Positions 6,595 to 11,677 of a stretch of 11,677 nucleotides of DNA are shown piece by piece. The stretch comes from Thermoplasmata archaeon (lineage in GTDB: Archaea; Thermoplasmatota; Thermoplasmata; Lutacidiplasmatales; UBA184). Position 1 is the stretch's first letter. Every line of letters starts with the position of its first letter. The stretch spans positions 1-11,677 of the forward strand of contig JAKAPG010000029.1 in the NCBI GenBank assembly GCA_021823085.1, given 5' to 3'. A program made the translations under genes and the position numbers. The notes beneath the pieces are model-generated. The model had not been told where the DNA came from, ran no database searches, and worked only from the letters and a program-made list of their open reading frames with translations.

Positions 6595-6624
6595 GTCCGC
6601 TGCCGCTTCCCCCCAAGGCAGACC

Positions 6625-7608
6625 ATGACATCCGCACCCGCCATCGAGGCACGAGGGATCACCCGGGTCTTCCAGTCCCGGAAGGGATTCTTTTACCAGG
6701 ACGTCACCCGCACGGAGGCGCTGCGGGGTGTCGACCTGACGGTCGAGACCGGGGAAATCTTCGGCCTCCTGGGCCCGAACGGGGCCGGGAAGACCACCCT
6801 CGTCAAGATTCTCACCACCCTTCTGCTTCCGACCTCGGGGACGGCCCGGGTCCTGGGGCTCGACGTCACGAAGGAGACGGAGGCCCTTCGTGCCCGCATC
6901 GGGCTCGTGCTCGGAGGGGAACGCGGGCTCTACAACCGCATCAGCGCTCGCGAGAACCTGCGCTACTTCGCGGACCTGTATGGGGTCCCGTACGCGGAAC
7001 GGGAGAAGCGAGTCAACGAGGTCCTCGCGTGGGTAGGGCTCACCGAGGCCGCCGACCGCAGGACCGAGGAGTACTCTCGTGGGATGAAACAGAAGCTGCA
7101 CATCGCCCGCGGCATCCTGCACCGGCCCGAGGTCCTCTTCCTGGACGAACCGACCATCGGGCTCGACCCGAAGTCCGCCCGGGAGACCCGCAAGCTGATC
7201 CGCTCGCTGATCGGGCAGGGCGTGACAATCTTCCTGACCACCCATTACATGTTCGAGGCCGAGGAGCTCTGTCATCGCATCGGCGTGCTGTCCCGGGGTC
7301 GCCTCGCGGCGCTCGACACGGTCGCGGGATTGCGGCAGCTCGTGGGAGGCGACCGGACGATCGAGGCCGAGGACTACGGGTTCGAGGACTCCGAGCTGGC
7401 GGCCGTCAAGCGGCTGCCCGGGGTTTCGAAGGTCGTTTCGGAAGAGTACGGTCCGGTGACGCGGCTCACGATCCGGGTGCGCACGGGCGACCTCAGCGTC
7501 GAGGAGGTCGGGCGGAGCCTCATCGGGCACGGCGGGCTCGCGGTGCGGGAACGACGTACGAGCCTCGAGGATGTCTACCTCGACCTGGTCGAGGAGGAGA
7601 CGAACTAG
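6625..7608 (+). CDS. ABC-2 exporter ATP-binding protein
   Basis: This 327-residue nucleotide-binding subunit powers export by the two membrane subunits encoded directly downstream. Visible motifs are Walker A GPNGAGKTT (50-58), a signature YSRGMKQKL (150-158, the SRGM variant usual in ABC-2 exporters), Walker B VLFLDEPTIGLD (170-181) and the switch histidine in TTHY (H207). The Q-loop region reads GLVLGGERGLYNRI (93-106) and lacks the usual glutamine, a variation I recall from some ABC-2 exporters. A C-terminal extension of about 100 residues (from about 225) resembles that of drug and antibiotic exporters of the DrrA type, and may regulate dimerisation. The ATG at 6625 begins a few residues before the first strand. 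The substrate cannot be deduced; lipid, polyketide, drug or peptide are all possible. The stop lies 3 bp before the next gene, so translation is probably coupled. Confidence 0.95.
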   Translation: MTSAPAIEARGITRVFQSRKGFFYQDVTRTEALRGVDLTVETGEIFGLLGPNGAGKTTLVKILTTLLLPTSGTARVLGLDVTKETEALRARIGLVLGGERGLYNRISARENLRYFADLYGVPYAEREKRVNEVLAWVGLTEAADRRTEEYSRGMKQKLHIARGILHRPEVLFLDEPTIGLDPKSARETRKLIRSLIGQGVTIFLTTHYMFEAEELCHRIGVLSRGRLAALDTVAGLRQLVGGDRTIEAEDYGFEDSELAAVKRLPGVSKVVSEEYGPVTRLTIRVRTGDLSVEEVGRSLIGHGGLAVRERRTSLEDVYLDLVEEETN

Positions 7609-7611
7609 CCC

Positions 7612-8424
7612 GTGGCGACCGTCACGACATCGACCCCCGACTGGTCGGGTCGGCGATCGACCCTCGCGTCGATCCGGCTCGCCGTCCTCACCTTCCTCGC
7701 CGACCCGCAGTGGCTTATCCCGTCGATGATCGCTCCGATCGTCTTCGGGTTCGTTTCCTACGAACTCTTCCTGGGATCGCCGGACCTGGTCGTCTACGTG
7801 ATCCTCGGCGCCGGGATGATGAGCATGTGGGGCCAGACGCTCTACGGGAGCGGCTGGGCGACCGGACAGGACCGCAACCTGGGGACCCTCGAGCCGACGC
7901 TCAGCGCCCCGACGCCGTACCTGTTCGTCGTCCTCGGCCGAATCCTGTGGAACGTCGTCTCGGGCCTCATCGGCATCGCCCTCGTCTTCGTGGTCGTCGT
8001 CGCGGTCTCGGGAACGGTGCCGAGCATCGATAACCCCCTCGCATTCACGGTGCTGTTTCTCTTCACGATGTTCACATTAGCCGCGGTCGGGACGGTCTTC
8101 GCGGCGGCGTACGTCTACACCCGCTACGCGGGGTTCATCCAGAACGTCGGCGAGTTCGCCTTCTACATCGGGACCGGCTGCATGTTCCCGGTGATCATCC
8201 TACCGTTCTGGACCAACCCGATCGCGCTGTTCTTTCCGCCGAGCTGGGCGTTGGACGCGCTCCGGTACGCCGCGATCCCGGGCTACGTCGGGTTCAGCTG
8301 GGGCCTCGGCTGGGACGTCGTCGGTGGGATCGGCACGACGGTGGCCTACCTCCTGATCGCGGGGGTCGTCTTCCGGCGGGTCGAGCGACACGTGCTCGAG
8401 GTGGGCAACCTCCAGGAGTACTAG
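7612..8424 (+). CDS. ABC-2 type permease, first membrane subunit
   Basis: This 270-residue integral membrane protein shows about six hydrophobic segments, near residues 34-53, 59-78, 108-132, 143-168, 181-203 and 237-255. The cytoplasmic stretch between helices 2 and 3 (GQDRNLGTLEPTLSAP, 85-100) is the coupling region typical of ABC-2 permeases, where a short amphipathic segment with a GTLE-type motif meets the ATPase. The gene starts with GTG at 7612, 3 bp after the ATPase stop, and its TAG is followed without a gap by the ATG of the second permease. The tight packing implies one transcript and a complex of two different membrane subunits with an ATPase dimer. The substrate is unknown. Confidence 0.92.
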   Translation: MATVTTSTPDWSGRRSTLASIRLAVLTFLADPQWLIPSMIAPIVFGFVSYELFLGSPDLVVYVILGAGMMSMWGQTLYGSGWATGQDRNLGTLEPTLSAPTPYLFVVLGRILWNVVSGLIGIALVFVVVVAVSGTVPSIDNPLAFTVLFLFTMFTLAAVGTVFAAAYVYTRYAGFIQNVGEFAFYIGTGCMFPVIILPFWTNPIALFFPPSWALDALRYAAIPGYVGFSWGLGWDVVGGIGTTVAYLLIAGVVFRRVERHVLEVGNLQEY

Positions 8425-9279
8425 ATGGGAGCATGGCCGACCGCCGCGCCGACGAGGGCCCCGTACCGCTCCCGGTTCTGGAGGACGCTCTGGACGAACG
8501 CCATCGTCGCTCCGAAGACGACACTCGGCTTCATGCGGATCGATTTCGTCCTCGGGGAGATCTTCGTGATCCCGCTGACCCAGATGGTTTTCTTCGTCTT
8601 TGTCGTCGCGTTCTCCTACGCGGGCGCCTCCGCGAGCGAAATCGCCGAGCAGATCTCCTACGTTGCGATCGGCAATGCCGTCGCGACCGTCGCCTACGCC
8701 TCCATCTTCTCGGTCTGTCAGACGACGGACAGCGAGAAGCAGCTCGGCACGATGGAACACCTGCTCGTCTCGCCGGCGAACCGCACCGCGCTGTACTTCG
8801 GCCGGGGCTTTGTTCCGATCCTGATCAGCATCGGCTCCGTAACGATGGGCCTCGTCTATGCGGTGCTCTTCTTCGGCGTTACGGTCGCTCCGGGGTCGGA
8901 GCTGGTCATCGCGGTCAGCGTCACGCTGACCGCGTTCTCGATGGTGGGGTTCGGTCTGCTCCTGGGCGGGGTCGCGCTCTACCTTCGCACGTCGATCGTC
9001 CTGGGGAACATCTTCCTGTTCATCGGGCTCCTTGTCTCGGGAGTGAATTTCCCGATCTCCTCGCTGCCCTACCCGGTCCAGGTCGCGAGCTACGCCTTCC
9101 CGCTCACGTGGGGAGTCGCGGCGATCCGGTCGGCCATCGGCGGGACCGGTCTTGCCGGGATGGAGGTGCTGTGGCTCGGGCTCGCGCTGAGCGGCCTCGC
9201 CGCCTACGGCCTCTCGATCGCGCTCTGGGGCACGTTCGAGCACCGGGCGATGACGACCGGCAGCATCGCGCGCTTCTGA
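8425..9279 (+). CDS. ABC-2 type permease, second membrane subunit
   Basis: This 284-residue membrane protein has about six hydrophobic segments, near residues 44-66, 78-98, 127-150, 158-185, 190-213 and 246-270. The cytoplasmic part after helix 2 contains DSEKQLGTMEHLLVSPANR (102-120), the coupling-helix signature of ABC-2 permeases and stronger here than in the first subunit. It shares general architecture with the preceding permease but little evident sequence, which points to a heterodimeric membrane domain. The N-terminal 30 residues are Pro/Arg-rich and probably cytoplasmic. The ATG directly abuts the preceding stop codon, so it is probably translated by re-initiation. It is the last gene of the operon; after 23 bp it meets the convergent paaA-like gene. 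Confidence 0.92.
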   Translation: MGAWPTAAPTRAPYRSRFWRTLWTNAIVAPKTTLGFMRIDFVLGEIFVIPLTQMVFFVFVVAFSYAGASASEIAEQISYVAIGNAVATVAYASIFSVCQTTDSEKQLGTMEHLLVSPANRTALYFGRGFVPILISIGSVTMGLVYAVLFFGVTVAPGSELVIAVSVTLTAFSMVGFGLLLGGVALYLRTSIVLGNIFLFIGLLVSGVNFPISSLPYPVQVASYAFPLTWGVAAIRSAIGGTGLAGMEVLWLGLALSGLAAYGLSIALWGTFEHRAMTTGSIARF

Positions 9280-9300
9280 CGCGCGCCGCGGTCCTCGCGG
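9268..9300. terminator. Two adjacent GC hairpins between convergent genes
   Basis: GCGCGC (9268-9273) can pair with GCGCGC (9281-9286) around a 7-nt loop that contains the permease stop codon. CCGCG (9286-9290) pairs with CGCGG (9296-9300) around a 5-nt loop. Neither is followed by a T-run, which archaeal termination usually needs, so a terminator role for the two converging transcripts is only a suggestion. High GC content makes chance hairpins likely. Confidence 0.25.
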
Positions 9301-9302
9301 GC

Positions 9303-10145
9303 CTACATCACGCGGCGATCGAAGTCGATCGCCGGGAGCTCGAGCCCCATCGACTTCACGAGGGGAGTGATCTCCTCGATGTAGCGGGCACGCGCCTCTT
9401 CGTTGGTCCAGCGCTTGAGTCCGTACTCGATCGCGCGCCGGCTCGTCGCCGAGTTGGAGTGGCCGAACATGTCGAGCGCGCGCGGGTACCACTTATTGAC
9501 GGCCTCCTGCGCCTCGGCCCTGGAACCGGGGTAGCCCGGGGTCTCCTTCGCGATCCGCTTGAGGACGTTCAGCCCGAAGTTGAGGTGGAGCTGCTCCTCG
9601 CTGAGCATCAAGGGCATCGCGCGGGCGAGCGGCCCATACGAGCACTCCTGGAAAGCGCGGAGCTGGTAGACGCCGACCCGGTCCACGAAGCAGGTGAACG
9701 CGCCGACGTCGCTCCAGCGATCGAATTTCATGTTGAAGGCGTCCAACTTGTGGTGGCCCTCGGGTTTGGAAAGGAGATCGTCGATGAGCTTCTGACCCTC
9801 TTCGCCGAAGTCGCGCAGGATGCGGCACGCCTGAAGTCCGTGGCGGGCCTCGTCGGCTACGATCCGGGCCTCGATCCACCGGTCCTCGAGCGTCGGTGCC
9901 TTGTCGAGCCACGGGCGGTGCTGCTGGATGGACGCGAACTCGGTGTCGGCCTGGACCACCATGAGCTTCACGATGAGCTCGCGCATGTCGCTCGGAACCT
10001 CGGTCGCCGTCTCGAACTTGCGTACGCCGGCGGAGGTTCCCCAGAGGATCTCGCGAACCGGCTCGACCGTACCGCCTTCGCGGATGGTCTTCGGCATCGC
10101 CGGGGCCGGATTCCCGTCCGGCCCAGCCATCGGCGGAGTCCCCAT
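9303..10145 (-). CDS. paaA: PaaA-like diiron oxygenase (phenylacetyl-CoA epoxidase catalytic subunit family)
   Basis: The 280 residues match E. coli PaaA along most of their length; PaaA inserts an oxygen atom into phenylacetyl-CoA to give the ring epoxide. All six expected iron ligands of the ferritin-like four-helix bundle can be placed: E69 (ADTEF), E99 and H102 (DEARH), D155 (FVDRV), and E184 and H187 (EEQLH). Other shared stretches are SYGPLARAM (169-177), WYPRALDMFG (219-228) and KRWTNEE (244-250). The C-terminus is shorter than in E. coli PaaA (309 residues), and a Pro/Gly-rich N-terminus of about 20 residues precedes the homology. No PaaB, C, D or E gene is in view, although the bacterial enzyme needs PaaC as structural partner and PaaE as reductase; the substrate may differ. 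The gene lies 24 bp behind the hydratase with no promoter-like element between them, so cotranscription is likely. Met6 and Met17 are alternative starts. Confidence 0.88.
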   Translation of the reverse strand: MGTPPMAGPDGNPAPAMPKTIREGGTVEPVREILWGTSAGVRKFETATEVPSDMRELIVKLMVVQADTEFASIQQHRPWLDKAPTLEDRWIEARIVADEARHGLQACRILRDFGEEGQKLIDDLLSKPEGHHKLDAFNMKFDRWSDVGAFTCFVDRVGVYQLRAFQECSYGPLARAMPLMLSEEQLHLNFGLNVLKRIAKETPGYPGSRAEAQEAVNKWYPRALDMFGHSNSATSRRAIEYGLKRWTNEEARARYIEEITPLVKSMGLELPAIDFDRRVM

Positions 10146-10169
10146 GGTCGTTCTCGAAGCAACGAGCGC

Positions 10170-10964
10170 TCAGCGGCCCTTAAAGCTCGCTGGGCGTTTC
10201 TCGACGAACGCCGCGATCCCTTCCTTGGCGTCCTCGGTGATGAACAGGCGGTTCTGCAGCTCTCGCTCGAGGGCGAGGCCCGAGGTCAGGGGCATCTCGA
10301 TTCCTTCGACCACGGAGCGCTTGATGAGACTGATCGCGCGGCTCGGACCGTGCGCGAGCTTGCTCGCGAACGCCTGGACGTCCTTCGCGAACGACTCCTT
10401 CGGGTAGACGTAGTTCACGAGCCCGATCCCGAGCGCCTCGTCGGGGGTCAATAGACGTCCGGTGATCATGAGGTCGATCGCGCGAGAGGTACCGATGAGC
10501 CGCGGAAGGCGCTGGGTTCCGCCGGTCCCGGGAAGAACCCCGAGCGTCACCTCGGGAAGGCCGATCTTCCCCGAATCCTTGGCCATGATCCGTAGGTCGC
10601 AGGCGAGCGCGATCTCGAGCCCGCCCCCGACCGTGTGGCCCGGCAGCGCCGCGATCACGATCTTCGGGGTCTGCCCGAACTTGTTGAGCGTCTCTTGGCA
10701 GTGGAGGCAGAACATCGCCTTGTAGTCCGGGTGGGAGCGCTTGAGCATCTCGATGTCCGCGCCCGCGCTGAAGAATCCGGCCAGCCCGCTCGTCAGTACG
10801 ATGACCTTCGCCGCGTCGTCGAACCGCAGCTCTTCGATCGCGACGTCGAGCTCGGCCATCATGTCGAGATCGTAGGTGTTCGCCTTCGGCTTCGAGATCT
10901 CGATGTAGCCGACTCCGCCGTCGATCCGGGTGCGAACGTACTTGCCCTGCATGGGTGGATTCAC
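10170..10964 (-). CDS. Enoyl-CoA hydratase/isomerase (crotonase family)
   Basis: This 264-residue crotonase-fold enzyme adds water to, or isomerises, an enoyl-CoA. FFSAGADI (64-71) and HTVGGGLEIALACDLRI (110-126) hold the oxyanion-hole and CoA-binding segments. The two catalytic glutamates of true hydratases are present: E117 (GGGLE) and E138 (GLPEV), followed by GVLPGTGGTQRLPRLIG (142-158). Having both acids favours a hydratase of the PaaF or short-chain type over an isomerase of the PaaG type, which as I recall relies on one acid. The start is GTG at 10964, behind the purine-rich GGAGGCGTGGAGC and about 31 bp from a TATA-like element. An in-frame ATG at 10952 would remove four residues. It is followed after 24 bp by the PaaA-like oxygenase gene, so the pair may act on successive CoA intermediates, or the enzyme may serve general fatty-acid oxidation. 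Confidence 0.93.
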   Translation of the reverse strand: MNPPMQGKYVRTRIDGGVGYIEISKPKANTYDLDMMAELDVAIEELRFDDAAKVIVLTSGLAGFFSAGADIEMLKRSHPDYKAMFCLHCQETLNKFGQTPKIVIAALPGHTVGGGLEIALACDLRIMAKDSGKIGLPEVTLGVLPGTGGTQRLPRLIGTSRAIDLMITGRLLTPDEALGIGLVNYVYPKESFAKDVQAFASKLAHGPSRAISLIKRSVVEGIEMPLTSGLALERELQNRLFITEDAKEGIAAFVEKRPASFKGR

Positions 10965-10990
10965 GCTCCACGCCTCCGACGCGCGGGAGT

Positions 10991-10999
10991 CCTTAATCG
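10991..10999 (-). promoter_or_regulatory. TATA-like element for the hydratase-oxygenase pair
   Basis: The minus strand reads CGATTAAGG, overlapping the TAA stop of rpiA (10993-10995) and centred 31 bp upstream of the GTG at 10964. It could start a short-leader mRNA for the hydratase and oxygenase. The alternative is simple read-through from rpiA, whose stop is only 28 bp from this start codon. Confidence 0.4.
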
Positions 11000-11677
11000 T
11001 GGCGGTGAGCGGTGTTCGGTGTGCGACGCTCCTCGACGCGTCCGTCGGCGTGCCCCACGATGACCCGCTCGGTCATCCCGACGAAGATCCCTGTTTCGAC
11101 CACGCCGATCTGGGAGCGCAACGCGTCGTGGGTCGCGCGAGGATTCTCGAGGGGCCGGGCAGGGGTGAGGTCGAGGATCTCGTTTCCGTTGTCCGTGCGG
11201 AACGCCGGACCCGAAGGCCCCGGTCGTAGACGTACCGACCAGCCCGCGGCCGCGAGGCCGTGGGCGATCACCGGGCGAGCGAACGGGACGACCTCGATCG
11301 GGATGGGATGACGGCGGCCGAGCCGATCAACGAGCTTCCCCTCGTCCACAACGATGACCAGCCGGCGCGAGAGCCGGGCCAGCAGCTTCTCTCGGAACAG
11401 CGCGCCCCCGCCTCCCTTCGTGAGATCCAGCTCCGAGCTCACCTCGTCTGCCCCGTCGATCATAAGGTCGAAACGATCGTCCTCCCGGAGCGCGCGAACG
11501 GACAGTCCAAGGCGTGCCGCGAGCTCCTCGGTCGCGCGCGAGCTCGCGATCAGGTCGAGGCCACGACCCTTCGGGAACCGGTCCGCGAGCGCGCGGACCA
11601 CCCAGGCCGCCGTGGAGCCGGTGCCGAGCGCGATCCGCCGCTCCCCCGACGCGATCTGTTCCACGGACGACCGGAGA
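10993..11677 (-). CDS. rpiA: Ribose-5-phosphate isomerase A, N-terminus outside the window
   Basis: This enzyme interconverts ribose 5-phosphate and ribulose 5-phosphate, supplying ribose for nucleotides. Numbering from an internal GTG at 11664, the family motifs are LGTGSTA (13-19, phosphate loop), SSRATEELA (41-49), DGADEV (70-75), LTKGGGGALFREK (81-93), PIEVVPF (122-128), TDNGNEILDL (157-166) and the terminal GVVETGIF. The E. coli catalytic and binding residues D81, D84, K94 and E103 correspond to D70, D73, K83 and E92. The frame stays open to the right edge (LRSS precedes the GTG), and RpiA proteins normally carry 20-25 residues before the GTGSTA loop, so the true start is probably beyond the window and the GTG is internal. 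The TAA stop overlaps the promoter-like element of the hydratase gene. The C-terminal tail after VIVG is short and charged. Confidence 0.95.
   Translation of the reverse strand, partial: LRSSVEQIASGERRIALGTGSTAAWVVRALADRFPKGRGLDLIASSRATEELAARLGLSVRALREDDRFDLMIDGADEVSSELDLTKGGGGALFREKLLARLSRRLVIVVDEGKLVDRLGRRHPIPIEVVPFARPVIAHGLAAAGWSVRLRPGPSGPAFRTDNGNEILDLTPARPLENPRATHDALRSQIGVVETGIFVGMTERVIVGHADGRVEERRTPNTAHRHD

Larger units (their letters stand above)
6314..6624. other. 311-bp gap without a convincing gene; inverted repeats and probable promoter
   Basis: Both strands were read here and no recognisable protein or RNA gene was found. Short frames exist, for example a start at 6373 running to 6545 on the plus strand, but they show no family resemblance and no promoter. 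The region contains a long inverted repeat (6441-6517), a dyad CCTCTGAGAGG (6561-6571), a weak TATA-like TTAGTAC (6579-6585) and an 8-bp palindrome CCACGTGG (6587-6594) ahead of the ABC operon. An unrecognised non-coding RNA remains possible. Confidence 0.55.

Noticed and set aside
6314..6624. RNase P RNA or SRP RNA candidate, because of the gap length and GAGGAAG at 6363
   Set aside because: The longer conserved RNase P core around GAGGAAAGTCC and its 3' partner are absent, and no SRP helix 8 motif could be found on either strand.
5222..6652. Upstream extension of the thioesterase frame
   Set aside because: The frame is open, but its translation is low-complexity Arg-rich sequence antisense to the decarboxylase. 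The hotdog homology begins just after the ATG at 5221, which also has a promoter-like element.
8433..10454. Long plus-strand frame of about 673 codons spanning the second permease, the paaA-like gene and part of the hydratase
   Set aside because: It crosses three well-supported genes on both strands and has a composition typical of a shadow frame, without recognisable motifs.
1..11677. CRISPR arrays, insertion sequences, phage or toxin-antitoxin genes
   Set aside because: No regularly spaced direct repeats, transposase motifs, terminal repeats or att-like duplications were seen. Gene content is housekeeping and transport.

Overview
The window looks like a high-GC archaeal chromosome segment, most likely from the Thermoplasmata or a related lineage. 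Four things support this. An M1 aminopeptidase closely resembles the tricorn-interacting factors F2/F3 of Thermoplasma. A diphosphomevalonate-decarboxylase-family enzyme belongs to archaeal isoprenoid synthesis. A free-standing 5S rRNA gene is not linked to 16S or 23S, as in Thermoplasma. Short AT-rich TATA-like elements lie about 25-30 bp upstream of several start codons, which implies leaderless or short-leader mRNAs. All family calls come from reading the translated sequence and from memory of the families; no search was run.

Layout. Positions 1-2193 are a minus-strand block. Read in transcription order it holds an F420-dependent-type NADP oxidoreductase, the orphan 5S rRNA gene, a six-helix membrane protein of unknown function, and the 5' part of endonuclease IV (nfo), which runs off the left edge. 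A divergent intergenic region (2194-2310) leads into the plus-strand M1 aminopeptidase (2311-4773). That gene converges on, and overlaps by 62 bp, a minus-strand PaaI-type hotdog thioesterase (4712-5221). A second compact divergent region leads to the mevalonate-pathway decarboxylase (5261-6313). After a 311-bp non-coding gap with a long inverted repeat and small dyads comes a plus-strand three-gene ABC-2 exporter operon (6625-9279: ATPase, permease, permease), with 3-bp and 0-bp gaps between genes. It converges, across 23 bp of GC-rich hairpins, on a minus-strand block: rpiA (running off the right edge), an enoyl-CoA hydratase and a PaaA-like diiron oxygenase.

How the genes fit together. The hydratase and the lone PaaA homologue are adjacent and probably cotranscribed. 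Epoxidation of a CoA thioester followed by crotonase chemistry is the logic of aerobic phenylacetyl-CoA degradation, and a PaaI-like thioesterase lies 4 kb away, but no PaaB, C, D or E is visible. The decarboxylase supplies isopentenyl phosphate or diphosphate for archaeal lipids. The aminopeptidase would finish peptides released by the proteasome or tricorn. RpiA and endonuclease IV are housekeeping genes.

No phage, transposon, CRISPR array or obvious defence system was seen. The points most worth a second look are the lone PaaA with its hydratase, active-site substitutions in the mevalonate decarboxylase and in the aminopeptidase, the antisense-encoded tail of the thioesterase, and the structured gap before the ABC operon.
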